Below are positions 26,169 to 34,890 of a stretch of DNA of 64,000 nucleotides, piece after piece. Source of the stretch: Stutzerimonas kunmingensis (GTDB taxonomy: Bacteria > Pseudomonadota > Gammaproteobacteria > Pseudomonadales > Pseudomonadaceae); NCBI RefSeq assembly GCF_021432085.1, contig NZ_CP090366.1, positions 930,001 to 994,000 on the forward strand, in the 5' to 3' direction. The translations under genes were made by a program, and so were the position numbers. Under the pieces are notes generated by a model. That model saw nothing but the letters and a program-made list of their open reading frames with translations. It had not been told where the DNA came from and made no database searches. Numbering within the stretch: the stretch's first letter is position 1; each line of letters starts with the position of its first letter.

Positions 26169-26495
26169 ATGAGCAGAATCTCGATATGCGAACTGGCGGA
26201 ATGGCAGGCAGCAGATCGGGCGTTCACTTTGCTGGATGTGCGCCGTACGAGCGTGCGGCTTGCCGATGCCGAAGAAATTCCCGACGCACACTGGCGTGAT
26301 CCCGAGGCTGTCTTCACCTGGAAAGATCAGGTTTCACGGGACAGGCCAGTGATTGTCTATTGCGCCAAGGGGCGTGAAATCAGCCAGGGCATCGCCGCCA
26401 CATTGGAGGCCATGGGCCTGGATGCTCGCTTCTTGATCGATGGCTTTGCTGGCTGGTACGGCGCTGGCCGGCCCACCCGTAGCATATCGAGGTAG
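26169..26495 (+). CDS. Rhodanese-like protein of the chromate operon (ChrE-like)
   Basis: A 108-residue single-domain rhodanese. The active-site loop is YCAKGREIS with the catalytic cysteine, and LLDVRRTSVRLADAEEIPDA and LIDGFAGWYGAG fit the fold. Similar small rhodaneses follow chrA in several chr operons and are named ChrE; a role in handling chromate-thiol adducts has been suggested but is unsettled. It begins 10 nt after chrA, preceded by GAGAGGTAGAAG. Confidence 0.8.
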   Translation: MSRISICELAEWQAADRAFTLLDVRRTSVRLADAEEIPDAHWRDPEAVFTWKDQVSRDRPVIVYCAKGREISQGIAATLEAMGLDARFLIDGFAGWYGAGRPTRSISR

Positions 26496-26531
26496 TGGAT
26501 CTCCGCCGATATGACGCGATAGTCGCTGGCA

Positions 26532-27257
26532 CTAGCCGAGCGAGCGGATCATGTGTAGTACGGCCAGATGCCCGGGGTAGAACCAATAACCCCAGCGCTT
26601 GACCGGCCAGACCCTGAACTGGCGCAGTCGGCGCTGCAGCCACAACCCAAGCAAGGGTGCGACAAACGCAGTGATCACGATCAGCAAGGTATAGGGCTGC
26701 AATTCCCACTCGGCGAGCCAGCGGTTGCGACTATTGGCCAGTACGCACAGTGCGGCAGGCAATAGCCACACAAGCCCTGGGCGCTGAATGGCCAGCAGCA
26801 ACGCTGCCGGCAGCAGTGCGCCGAAAACGCCGTACATCAGGCGCTCTTGCATCAGCACCGCGACAGTCACGCCGGCCAGAGCCAGGATCAAACCGTCGCG
26901 ACCACGGTGATGTGCTCCCCAGGTGATAAGCAGGCCCAACAGCAGCGAAGGCATAACGTTGAGCGTGCTGCTGTCGTTAGAAAGCAGGCGATAGGGCAAC
27001 TCCGAGATCACTGCAAACGCAGTCATCCAGCACATGTAGCGAACGTTGTTATCGGAATACAGCTCACCTGTTTGCGAGCGCGCGACATTGGCGGCGATCC
27101 CCAGGCAGAACATTGGAAAGGCTAAGCGCCCAACGATGAACAACCATCCGTTGTCAGGCCAGATGTAGCGCAGGTGATCCAGCAGCATGGTCAGCATCGC
27201 CAGCCACTTGATCAGATCCAGGTTGGTGTCGCGCTTCTGCAGGCTCACCCAAACCAC
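26532..27257 (-). CDS. traX: TraX-family membrane protein
   Basis: A 241-residue polytopic membrane protein. The opening LDLIKWLAMLTMLLDHLRYI, with its LDH motif, and later GRLAFPMFCLGIAANVARS are characteristic of TraX, known for acetylating F pilin, and of chromosomal homologues of unknown substrate. It is the last gene of the rcnR-rcnA-yqaA-traX series and overlaps yqaA by 13 nt, an unexpected partner for metal efflux. Confidence 0.8.
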   Translation of the reverse strand: MVWVSLQKRDTNLDLIKWLAMLTMLLDHLRYIWPDNGWLFIVGRLAFPMFCLGIAANVARSQTGELYSDNNVRYMCWMTAFAVISELPYRLLSNDSSTLNVMPSLLLGLLITWGAHHRGRDGLILALAGVTVAVLMQERLMYGVFGALLPAALLLAIQRPGLVWLLPAALCVLANSRNRWLAEWELQPYTLLIVITAFVAPLLGLWLQRRLRQFRVWPVKRWGYWFYPGHLAVLHMIRSLG

Positions 27258-27685
27258 CCAAGCGTCATGGCAGCTAGTGCCAGATAGCGAGTGGTCTTAG
27301 CCAGCATCACGATCAACAGAAAGCTCCAGAAGGGTTCTCGCATGACACCCGCGACGACTGTGAGTGGATCACCAATGATCGGCACCCAACTGAGCAGCAG
27401 TGACCAGCGACCGAAGCGGTGATAAGCCTGCTGAGCCTTTTCCAGTTTGCCCTCGCTGACGGGAAACCAGCGCTTGTGTCTGTAGCGCTCGATAGAGCGA
27501 CCCAGCAGCCAGTTCAGTACCGAGCCCAGTACATTACCCGTGGTGGCGACCGCCAGCAGCGCCCAGACCGCATAGCGGTCAGTCAGCAGCAACCCGACCA
27601 GCACCGCCTCCGACTGCATGGGTAGCAACGTGGCAGCACCGAAGGCAGCGAGGAACAGGCCGAAATAACCGGATAACTCCCACAT
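27245..27685 (-). CDS. yqaA: YqaA-family (DedA/SNARE-associated) membrane protein
   Basis: A 146-residue membrane protein with PMQSEAVLVGLL near the N-terminus, TTGNVLGSVLNWLLGRSIERYR and a GRWSLLLSWVPIIGDPLTVVAGVMR segment, as in YqaA of E. coli. These small relatives of DedA proteins may move lipids or ions. It starts 3 nt after rcnA and overlaps traX, so it belongs to the metal operon. Confidence 0.85.
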   Translation of the reverse strand: MWELSGYFGLFLAAFGAATLLPMQSEAVLVGLLLTDRYAVWALLAVATTGNVLGSVLNWLLGRSIERYRHKRWFPVSEGKLEKAQQAYHRFGRWSLLLSWVPIIGDPLTVVAGVMREPFWSFLLIVMLAKTTRYLALAAMTLGWFG

Positions 27686-27688
27686 CGG

Positions 27689-28822
27689 CTAGGCGTTCAG
27701 GCCGATCCAGCCGTGGAAGCCGACGTAAACCCCCACACCAATGATCAGTAGGCTGGACAGGTAAGGAGCGCGACGGGCCACAGCACCCAGCCAGGGCCAA
27801 CGATTGGATGCCTGGCGTGCGCCGATAGCAGCGGCTGCACCAACGGTAACCAGAGTTATAGCCAGACCGATGCTGAAACACAGCACCAGGACGGCACCCA
27901 GGGTGACTTCTTTCACTTGCAGGCAGAGCAGCAGCACGGTGATCGCTGCCGGGCAGGGAATCAGTCCGCCAGTCAGACCGAACAGGATGATCTGGCCGGT
28001 GGTGACATTGCGATTGCTGAAGCGTTTACGGATGTCGTTGGCATGCGCTCGCTCATGGGCATCCTGGTAGCCCTCCAGCGACAGCTCTAGCCCCTCCAGC
28101 TCGGAATGATCATGCTCATGACGGTGGCTTTGCTCGCGGAACTCCAGGTCATAGTCGTGGGAGTGATCAGCATGGCCGAGGCTCAGGCGCGCAGTGAACT
28201 CATGGGGCTCGGGAATATCGTCCAGTGACTCTAGGTAGTCACACCGGTCGACGAAGCGAAACTGCTGGGCCAGGCCATCGGGGCGAGTCGTCAGCAAGCT
28301 TACTTCAGCAGCCGGCCAGGCATGACCACTCAAGGTCTTCAGCCGCCAGCGCGGAGGGGCGCCTTCTTCGAAGATCGACAGCTCGATACGCCCGTGCCCT
28401 GTGTCGATACGCTGCGTTTCATCGTGGTGGTGATGGTCGTGTTGATGCTCATCACCTTCCTCGAAGCGCCACATCTGCTCGCCACGCCAGGTGCGCCAGA
28501 GCATCCACAGGGCGATGGTGATAATGATTACGGCGGACGCTAGCTGGAAATAAGGCTCGGTAGTTTCGGCATCCAAATTCTGCCCCAGGTACATGCCGCC
28601 CATGGCCACCAGCCAGACTACGGCGGTGTGCGAAAGCGTTGCGGCAAGGCCTAGCAGAATGGCCTGCTTCACCGTGCCACGAATGGCCACGATAAACGCC
28701 GCCATCATGGTCTTCGAGTGCCCAGGCTCCAAGCCGTGCAAAGCACCCAGCAGAATGGCGCTGGGGAAGTACAGCCAGGCCTGCGAGCCCCCCTGTTGCA
28801 GCAATTCGGCGAAACTCGACAT
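27689..28822 (-). CDS. rcnA: Nickel/cobalt efflux protein RcnA
   Basis: A 377-residue NicO-family exporter. The first helix carries the family motif GALHGLEPGHSKTMMAAF; a long central cytoplasmic loop is histidine-rich (HQHDHHHHDE and later HRHEHDHSE), and the C-terminal half has GLIPCPAAITVLLLCL. It exports Ni2+ and Co2+. It follows rcnR by 9 nt. The loop is longer than in E. coli RcnA (about 270 residues), which could alter metal range. Confidence 0.9.
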   Translation of the reverse strand: MSSFAELLQQGGSQAWLYFPSAILLGALHGLEPGHSKTMMAAFIVAIRGTVKQAILLGLAATLSHTAVVWLVAMGGMYLGQNLDAETTEPYFQLASAVIIITIALWMLWRTWRGEQMWRFEEGDEHQHDHHHHDETQRIDTGHGRIELSIFEEGAPPRWRLKTLSGHAWPAAEVSLLTTRPDGLAQQFRFVDRCDYLESLDDIPEPHEFTARLSLGHADHSHDYDLEFREQSHRHEHDHSELEGLELSLEGYQDAHERAHANDIRKRFSNRNVTTGQIILFGLTGGLIPCPAAITVLLLCLQVKEVTLGAVLVLCFSIGLAITLVTVGAAAAIGARQASNRWPWLGAVARRAPYLSSLLIIGVGVYVGFHGWIGLNA

Positions 28823-28831
28823 GGGAGGGGC

Positions 28832-29119
28832 CTAGAGGTACTTGGTGATTTGCTTGAAGTCTTCGAGTGAAGCGCGCTCGCCTACCGCAAGTGCTTCGAC
28901 TGTATGTTCCAGACAGTGGTCGATATGGTCTTGGATAAGCACACGCTTGGCCTGGCAGACGGCTTTTTCCACGGCATGTAGCTGCTGAGCAATGTCGACG
29001 CAGGCCCGGCTGTCTTCAATCATGGTGACGATGCTGCGCAGGTGGCCCTCCGCACGCTTCAACCTTTTGATGATGTCGCCATGACTTTGGTGCTGGTGGC
29101 CGTGTTCGTGATCGCTCAT
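28832..29119 (-). CDS. rcnR: Metal-sensing repressor, RcnR/DmeR type (CsoR family)
   Basis: A 95-residue all-helical repressor. It starts MSDHEHGHQHQSHG, a metal-binding His-rich tip typical of DmeR-like proteins, then DIIKRLKRAEGHLRSIVTMI, with the conserved cysteine in SRACVDIAQQLHAV and histidines in DHIDHCLEH. The ATG at 29119 is chosen because the upstream frame to 29290 is hydrophobic and crosses the promoter. It heads the efflux operon and probably binds the G/C palindrome at 29159-29177, releasing it with Ni or Co. Confidence 0.9.
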   Translation of the reverse strand: MSDHEHGHQHQSHGDIIKRLKRAEGHLRSIVTMIEDSRACVDIAQQLHAVEKAVCQAKRVLIQDHIDHCLEHTVEALAVGERASLEDFKQITKYL

Positions 29120-29158
29120 GCCTTGAGTCTCGTGCGTCGATGAATTACGCTCCCATGC

Positions 29159-29177
29159 TATCCCCCTGGGGGGGATA
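29159..29177. promoter_or_regulatory. RcnR-type operator
   Basis: TATCCCCCTGGGGGGGATA: a G/C tract flanked by A/T inverted arms, the form of RcnR/CsoR-family sites, 40 nt upstream of rcnR and 61 nt upstream of the divergent His-rich gene, so it can control both. Confidence 0.7.
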
Positions 29178-29237
29178 TGGTCAAACCGGCTACCTCTCCA
29201 TAAAAGCCACTCGCTTAGGCATCGAAAGAACCACAAC

Positions 29238-29597
29238 ATGCTCAGCAATCCCATTAGCACCAAGGTGATTTTTGCCCTTGCTCTCGCCATATTGCTGGCT
29301 TGGGCCGGGCATACCTCTGCGCTGTTTATGGGATCGAGCCAGCCTTCCTTGAGTGGAAATGACAGTGCTCATTCGCATGCGCATGGTGATGAGACGCAGG
29401 CCTGTGCTGCGTACGGGGATCACTGCCACTCGCCGCTGACAGCCGACCACTTGCATGAAACACCGCATCTGACCGCGCTGCTGAGAATAAGCACGCTGCC
29501 AGAACGTGCGCAGCCGATACTCGCCCCTCGCTACTCCATTCCTCCAAGCCCGATCTTCCTGATCGAGCGGCCACCGCGCGCCACATTCGTGCTCTGA
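29238..29597 (+). CDS. Secreted His-rich protein, putative metal binding
   Basis: A 119-residue protein with an N-terminal signal or anchor (VIFALALAILLAWAGHTSAL), then HSHAHGDETQACAAYGDHCH and DHLHETPHL. The histidines and two cysteines look suited to binding a divalent metal in the periplasm. It is the first gene of the set divergent from rcnR. I know no named family. Confidence 0.65.
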   Translation: MLSNPISTKVIFALALAILLAWAGHTSALFMGSSQPSLSGNDSAHSHAHGDETQACAAYGDHCHSPLTADHLHETPHLTALLRISTLPERAQPILAPRYSIPPSPIFLIERPPRATFVL

Positions 29598-29644
29598 CAC
29601 AGGCCGCTGTGCGGCCCAAGCCCCCTTTAATTTAGGACTCAACC

Positions 29645-30382
29645 ATGCATTCGCTATCTATGGGCGCAATGGACTCATCTGTCGTGCGTCCGAATCGCTC
29701 GTTACTACTGTTGCTGCTTTTCACGGCATTGCTGTTTCTAGGCATGCCTGAGGCGCTGGCCCACGCCGTTGCCGAGGGCGACAAGGGCTTTATTCAGGAA
29801 AGCTCCGGGGTGATGGTGCTGCCGTTTATCTACATGGGCGCTAAGCACATGATCACCGGCTACGACCACCTGCTGTTCCTCTTCGGAGTGATCTTCTTCC
29901 TCTACCGCCTGAAGGATGTTGGGCTCTACGTCACCCTGTTCGCCGTGGGCCACACAGTTACGCTGTTGTTCGGTGTGCTGGCAGAAATCAGCATCAGCTC
30001 CTATGTGATCGACGCCATCATCGGTTTCTCGGTGGTGTACAAGGCGCTGGATAACCTGGGCGCATTCCAGCGCTGGTTCGGCCATCAGCCGAACACCAAA
30101 GCGGCCACGCTGATTTTCGGCCTGCTGCATGGCTTTGGTCTGGCGACCAAGATTCAGGAATACGAGATCTCGGCAGATGGCCTGATCACCAACCTGATCG
30201 CCTTCAACGTCGGCGTCGAAATCGGCCAGCTCCTGGCCCTGAGCGCCATCCTGATTGTCATGGGCTACTGGCGACGCACCGCCAGCTTCTGGCGCCATGC
30301 ATATACCGCAAACGTCGCCATGATGAGCGCCGGTTTCCTCTTGATGGGTTACCAGCTCACCGGCCTGATCGTCTCTCAGTAA
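29645..30382 (+). CDS. HupE/UreJ-like membrane protein
   Basis: A 245-residue membrane protein with a cleavable-looking N-terminus (LLLLLLFTALLFLGMPEALAHA). It has the HupE/UreJ_2 motifs HMITGYDHLLFLFG and LIFGLLHGFGLATKI, which contain the metal-binding histidines and aspartate, and about six further helices. HupE/UreJ proteins are Ni or Co permeases, some of them uptake. Here it is next to an exporter, so it may act in periplasmic metal handling or the opposite direction of transport. Confidence 0.8.
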   Translation: MHSLSMGAMDSSVVRPNRSLLLLLLFTALLFLGMPEALAHAVAEGDKGFIQESSGVMVLPFIYMGAKHMITGYDHLLFLFGVIFFLYRLKDVGLYVTLFAVGHTVTLLFGVLAEISISSYVIDAIIGFSVVYKALDNLGAFQRWFGHQPNTKAATLIFGLLHGFGLATKIQEYEISADGLITNLIAFNVGVEIGQLLALSAILIVMGYWRRTASFWRHAYTANVAMMSAGFLLMGYQLTGLIVSQ

Positions 30383-30394
30383 GGAATTCTCAGC

Positions 30395-31057
30395 ATGTTC
30401 AATACCAAGCTTCCGACCCAAAGCGAATTGCCTACCAGCCGCCAACTGTTGCGCTCCACTGTGATCGCCGTGGGCGTTGCCGCAGCCTTACTGGTCACTG
30501 TAGTGATGCCTTCGGAGTACGCCATCGACCCAACGGGCGTTGGCCGCTTACTCGGCCTGACCCAGATGGGCGAAATGAAGAAAACCCTGGCCGAAGAAGC
30601 GGCTGCGGATGCAGCGGTTCAACCCGCTGCGGCCCCCGTTGTGCAAGCCCCCGTGCCTGTTCGGCCGGTAGTTCAAGAGCAAGTCGCGGCAGTGCCTGTG
30701 GCTGAACCAGCCGCAGAGCCACAGCCAGCCCTGAAGTCTGACGAGATAACCGTCACCCTGAAGCCAGGTGAGGCCAGTGAAATCAAGCTGGAGATGCTGA
30801 ACAAGGCCACGGTCAGCTACGAGTGGGCAACCAATGGCGTACCGGTCAACCACGACACTCATGGCGAGCCTTACAACGGCCCCAAGGGCTACTACCACAG
30901 CTACAGCAAAGCCAAGCAGATCAAGGGTGACAAAGGCGAGTTCACCGCCATTTTCGACGGCACACACGGTTGGTTCTGGCGCAACCGCAGCAACCAGGAC
31001 GTGACCATCACGCTGAAGACCAAGGGCGAGTACCTGAGCGTCAAACGCGTTATCTGA
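30395..31057 (+). CDS. Membrane-anchored periplasmic protein, unknown
   Basis: A 220-residue protein with one N-terminal transmembrane helix (STVIAVGVAAALLVTVVM), a Pro/Ala/Val/Gln linker (about 65-110) and a C-terminal domain (SDEITVTLKPGEASEIKLEM, NGVPVNHDTHGEP, HGWFWRNRSNQDVTITLKTK). The last part resembles a beta-sandwich with several histidines. It is found with HupE-like genes in Pseudomonas metal islands as a transmembrane anchor protein; the function is unknown. It starts 12 nt after the HupE-like gene. Confidence 0.65.
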   Translation: MFNTKLPTQSELPTSRQLLRSTVIAVGVAAALLVTVVMPSEYAIDPTGVGRLLGLTQMGEMKKTLAEEAAADAAVQPAAAPVVQAPVPVRPVVQEQVAAVPVAEPAAEPQPALKSDEITVTLKPGEASEIKLEMLNKATVSYEWATNGVPVNHDTHGEPYNGPKGYYHSYSKAKQIKGDKGEFTAIFDGTHGWFWRNRSNQDVTITLKTKGEYLSVKRVI

Positions 31058-31127
31058 GGCACATAGCCCCTGCGTCAGCCGGCACAGGGGCTTCTACTTT
31101 CATGATCGAAACAGAAAGGATTACATG

Positions 31128-31256
31128 ATGAAAAGCACAACTACCCTGAGTCGCTCCCTGCTGTTGGTTTGTCTGCTTGGTCTGCTGTCGGCCTGTGGCG
31201 GCGGCGAGCCGGAAACCCAGTCCGAAGTCGAAAGCCACGGTCACGCTCACGACTAA
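31128..31256 (+). CDS. Small lipoprotein (42 residues) with His-rich end
   Basis: MKSTTTLSRSLLLVCLLGLL followed by SACGGGEPE: a lipoprotein signal with lipobox LSAC, so the mature form has only about 20 residues, ending SHGHAHD. AAAGGA precedes the ATG; an in-frame ATG one codon earlier is possible. It ends the HupE-like operon. A membrane-tethered metal-binding peptide is a fair inference. Confidence 0.7.
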   Translation: MKSTTTLSRSLLLVCLLGLLSACGGGEPETQSEVESHGHAHD

Positions 31257-31369
31257 GATCTGAAACGCTGTGTTGTCACGAGCGAGGAGCCTACTTGTTC
31301 GTGACAATCAGCAAATGCCTCTTCTTCTCGGCTACCGCTACATCATGCACTTTAGGTGTGACTGCTTTT

Positions 31370-32984
31370 GGCCGATTCTGTTGAAAAAGTAGGTTTAGCG
31401 GCAGCAAGGCGGTCGGATGTACCTGCTGTCGAAGTGGCTGCAAGCCACTTCAAGTTACCTTTCGGCGTTTCACTGAGCGTCCTTGCTCAGGTTTGAGGGT
31501 TAATTCGAGGGTTTCTGCTCGCCACAGGCGTACCTATCCCGTGAGCGGTGGCCCTTGAGGCAAAAGCTTGGCCATGCGGCGCAGGTTCTGCACCATCGCA
31601 GCCATGGTGAATTCGTCAGTGGCGCCTGTCAGGCCACGCAGTCGTAAACGGTCGAGTTTCATGATCCGTTTAAGATGGGCGAAAAGCATCTCCACCTTCT
31701 TCCGTTCGCAACGTGAGACGAGGTATTCCGGTGTCTTGGCGATGCGTCGAGCCACATCGCGGGCAGCCTCATGGATGCTGCGAACGATCTTCCGATTCGG
31801 TGTGTTGGGGCAGCATTTCGCTTTCAACGGACAGGTGACGCAGTCGGTTTGGCTGGAGCGGTAGATGATGGTGTTGGCCTTGGTTACCCGCGATCTTTTC
31901 TGGGTGAAGGCGCGCCATTCACTGCGTAGCGGTTTGCCGGTTGGGCAGCGATATTCATTGGCTTCCTGATTCCAGTGGAAGTCGTTACTGGAGAGACTGT
32001 CGTCCTTGCGCTCAGTCTTGTCCCACACCGGCACATGCGGCTCGATGTCCTTCTCTTCGACCATCCAGGCCAGCATCGGGGCAGTGCCATAGGCGGTGTC
32101 GCCGATGAGGCGTTCCGGTGTGAGGTCGAACTGCGCTTCGACACGCTCGACCATCGTCCTGGTCGAGTCGACTTCGGTGGTACGGTGCGCCGGGGTCGCT
32201 TCCACATCCATGATCACACCGTGCTCAGTGTCGATCAGGTAATTTGTGGAGTAGGCAAAGAAGGCCGGGCCGCCTGGTGCTGCTGTCCAACGGGACTGAG
32301 GATCGGTGAGCGAAATCTTCTTGGGAAGAGCCTCAGCCAACGCATCTTCATCAAGTGCTTCGAGGTACTCGCGCACGGCGCGGCTGCTGAGCTTTGGATC
32401 GCTCCAATCGACTTCATCTCCCACCACCCCACGTTGCCGGCTGGCATCCGCCTTGATGATGCTGGCGTCGACGGCGAAACCTTCGCCCTTGACTAGGCCG
32501 GCTGCCATGCAGCGCCGCAGCACTTCATTGAACAACCAGCGGAACAGATCGCTGTCACGGAAACGGCCATGGCGATTCTTCGAGAAGGTCGAGTGATTAG
32601 GTACTTCGTCTTCCAGACCCAGCCGGCAGAACCAGCGATAGGCCAGGTTCAGGTGCACCTCTTCGCACAATCGCCGCTCGGAACGAATGCCATAGCAGTA
32701 GCCGACGACCAGCATGCGCACCATCAATTCCGGGTCAATCGAGGGACGCCCGATGGGGCTATAGAAATCCGCCAGATAGGCGCGCAGATCACTGAGATCC
32801 AGGCACTGGTCGATGCTGCGCAGGAGATGTTGGGCCGGGACGTGATCTTCGAGATTGAACGAGTAGAACAGGCGCTGCTGTCCTCCCGGTAACTGTCCCA
32901 TCATGCTGTTCGCCTCCACGCCCGCTGACAAAGCAATTTTGCCAACGGCATGGGGAGGTCGCTACTTTTTCAACAGAATCGGCC
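31370..32984 (-). mobile_element. IS1182-family insertion sequence, intact
   Basis: Perfect 23-bp terminal inverted repeats (31370-31392 and 32962-32984, starting GGCCGATTCTGTTGAAAAAG) enclose one transposase gene. No target-site duplication could be made out. Confidence 0.85.
31534..32907 (-). CDS. IS1182-family transposase
   Basis: A 457-residue DDE transposase. N-terminal DUF772-type region with GRPSIDPELMVRMLVVGYCYGIRSERRLCEE, catalytic core including FAVDASIIKADASR and LIGDTAYGTAPML, and C-terminal RKKVEMLFAHLKRIMKLDRLRLRG. The ATG at 32907 has GGAGG upstream; an in-frame ATG at 32931 is weaker. The gene looks complete and potentially active. Confidence 0.9.
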   Translation of the reverse strand, partial: SMMGQLPGGQQRLFYSFNLEDHVPAQHLLRSIDQCLDLSDLRAYLADFYSPIGRPSIDPELMVRMLVVGYCYGIRSERRLCEEVHLNLAYRWFCRLGLEDEVPNHSTFSKNRHGRFRDSDLFRWLFNEVLRRCMAAGLVKGEGFAVDASIIKADASRQRGVVGDEVDWSDPKLSSRAVREYLEALDEDALAEALPKKISLTDPQSRWTAAPGGPAFFAYSTNYLIDTEHGVIMDVEATPAHRTTEVDSTRTMVERVEAQFDLTPERLIGDTAYGTAPMLAWMVEEKDIEPHVPVWDKTERKDDSLSSNDFHWNQEANEYRCPTGKPLRSEWRAFTQKRSRVTKANTIIYRSSQTDCVTCPLKAKCCPNTPNRKIVRSIHEAARDVARRIAKTPEYLVSRCERKKVEMLFAHLKRIMKLDRLRLRGLTGATDEFTMAAMVQNLRRMAKLLPQGPPLTG

Positions 32985-33300
32985 GATTTCTGCCTGTCGT
33001 AACTGGCAGAAATTGGCCAGTTGCAGCTTGGCAGGGATACACGCCCGCTCGCTGTAATCTGCTTCTAACAAGTCGACCTTGTTCCGCTCAGGGTCAAGGC
33101 TGCCGTCGTCATCTATCGTGCATCCTTTGCATGTTATGTTTTTCTGCGATCCGTCGGTCATCTGATGCGAAGCTGGGTCACAGCGTGAGCCAGTTCGCCC
33201 AGTTTTCGTATATTTCCGACGGTAGAACGGTCTGAAATCGAATCCCGGGTGCTCAGCGATCGGTCACCATTTGGCTCTTACAAAGAAGAGAGCCTTCGTC
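32985..33300. other. Gene-free region upstream of the MobI-like gene
   Basis: No gene seen. Just before the start codon at 33301 lies a hairpin (GGCTCTT, 33273-33279, with AAGAGAGCC, 33286-33294) that could affect translation. In SXT-like elements and A/C plasmids the transfer origin is near mobI; whether this piece is an oriT cannot be told. Confidence 0.35.
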
Positions 33301-33732
33301 ATGAGCAAAGAAGCACAAACGATAGTCACCCTGCTGGATCAGCAGTACGAGCAGCTGCTTACGGACGCGAGATGCTTGGTAGCAAGCTATGTGGATACGT
33401 CCATGAAGCTGTACAAAAAGACCGGGGTCAAATCTGTTGTGGCCGGCGTATCAATCAAGCAGGTGAGCCCGAATGCGTATTCGATCTACTGGTGCAAACT
33501 GGTGCCGCTGCAAGGACAAAAAAACAAATTCGCGCCCCTGACTATTGCCAAGGGGAATGGCAAACATAAATACCCGGCTTCCTCGTTTGAGTTTGTTGAA
33601 TACCCATACCGTCACCTCGTTCTGCAAGTTGAGGGGCGACTTGCAGAGATTCGCCGCGTTGCGAGCGAGAATCGTCAGCTACGTCGTACGTTGGTCGCTT
33701 ATGAGAAGAAGCTGGGCGGTTGCAGGAGCTGA
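33301..33732 (+). CDS. MobI-like conjugative transfer protein, end altered by IS30
   Basis: A 143-residue protein from MSKEAQTIVTLLDQQYEQLL with LYKKTGVKSVVAGVSIKQVSPNAYSIYWCKLVP and a C-terminal coiled coil LAEIRRVASENRQLRRTLVAYEKKL. I read it as MobI, the small accessory protein needed with the MobH relaxase for transfer of SXT-type ICEs and A/C plasmids; the family call is from memory and moderate. Its stop codon is provided by the IS30 left end, so the natural C-terminus is lost. It agrees with the MobH remnant at 5-6 kb in pointing to a decayed ICE. Confidence 0.55.
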   Translation: MSKEAQTIVTLLDQQYEQLLTDARCLVASYVDTSMKLYKKTGVKSVVAGVSIKQVSPNAYSIYWCKLVPLQGQKNKFAPLTIAKGNGKHKYPASSFEFVEYPYRHLVLQVEGRLAEIRRVASENRQLRRTLVAYEKKLGGCRS

Positions 33733-34813
33733 GTGCAACACGGTTATTGAATTGAAGCAGGCGCATCATGCCGCATAGCCATGGCTTCCTGCATCACTTT
33801 GCCCATAACTTCAATTGGGCATTTGAAGTCGAAGCGCTTACGTGGGCGCATGTTCAGTTGCAGTGCGATGGCATCCAGTTCTTCCTGGCTGTGTACCGAC
33901 AGGTCTGTGCCTTTGGGCAGGTACTGGCGGATCAAGCCATTGATGTTTTCGTTGCTGCCGCGCTGCCAAGGGCTGTGCGGGTCGCAGAAGTAAATGGCCA
34001 CCCCGGTCTGCTGAGTGATTTCAGCATGCCGCGCCATTTCTCGGCCCTGGTCGTAGGTCATGCTCTTGCGCATCGCCAGCGGCATGCCATTGAGCGCTGC
34101 ACTGAAGCCTTCCATCGCCGAGGTCGCCGTCGCGTCGTTCATCTTCACCAGCATCAGGTAGCCACTGGTGCGCTCCACCAGCGTACCTACAGACGAGGCG
34201 TTGGCCTTGCCCTTGATCAGGTCGCCTTCCCAATGCCCTGGCATCAGCCGGTCTTCGATCTCCGGCGGACGTACATGAATACTGACCATCTCAGGGATCT
34301 GACCGCGCCGATCCACACCGCCAGAGCGCGGCCTGCGCGTCGTCTTGCTTTGGCGCAGGCAGATGATCAGCTCCTTGCGCAGTTCACCGACCGGCAGGGC
34401 ATAGATCGCGTTATAGATCGTCTCACGACAGACGTAGGCCTCTCTGAGGCTGGGAATGTTCATGCTGCGCAGCTTGCCGGCAATCTGCTCGGGAGACAAA
34501 CGCTCACGCAGCATATGAACCACCAGCTCAAAGCGCTCGCTACCCGGCAACAGCTTTCGCATCGGTCGACACACCTGGCGGCGGGCTTGCATCTGCTGTT
34601 GGGCTACACGGGCCGAGTAGCCACCACAGGCATCTCGATTGCGGCGCAGCTCCCGGCTGATGGTCGAAGGGGATCGGTTGATCAAGCAGGCAATCCCACG
34701 CAGGCTGAAACCTTGGGCATGACCGATTTGAATGGTGGCGCGCTCTTCAACGCTGAGTTCGGTATAAGACATGGGGGCAGCACCGTACCGGAAAGGTCAG
34801 GTGTTGCACTCAG
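33729..34813 (-). mobile_element. IS30-family insertion sequence
   Basis: Ends CTGAGTGCAACAC (33729-33741) and GTGTTGCACTCAG (34801-34813) are perfect inverted repeats around one transposase gene. It interrupts the end of the MobI-like gene. Confidence 0.85.
33744..34772 (-). CDS. IS30-family transposase
   Basis: A 342-residue transposase with the N-terminal helix-turn-helix (TELSVEERATIQIGHAQGFSLRGIA and INRSPSTISRELRRN) and the IS30 DDE core: GHWEGDLIKG with the first Asp, MTYDQGREM with the second, and PWQRGSNENINGLIRQYLPKG with the glutamate. It is complete. Confidence 0.92.
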   Translation of the reverse strand: MSYTELSVEERATIQIGHAQGFSLRGIACLINRSPSTISRELRRNRDACGGYSARVAQQQMQARRQVCRPMRKLLPGSERFELVVHMLRERLSPEQIAGKLRSMNIPSLREAYVCRETIYNAIYALPVGELRKELIICLRQSKTTRRPRSGGVDRRGQIPEMVSIHVRPPEIEDRLMPGHWEGDLIKGKANASSVGTLVERTSGYLMLVKMNDATATSAMEGFSAALNGMPLAMRKSMTYDQGREMARHAEITQQTGVAIYFCDPHSPWQRGSNENINGLIRQYLPKGTDLSVHSQEELDAIALQLNMRPRKRFDFKCPIEVMGKVMQEAMAMRHDAPASIQ

Positions 34814-34890
34814 TTTTTGCCGCCGCCCTGTCTAGATACCAAGCGCTTAATCATGGCGACCTCTATTCGGCAGGGTAGCGGCTGAGTACC

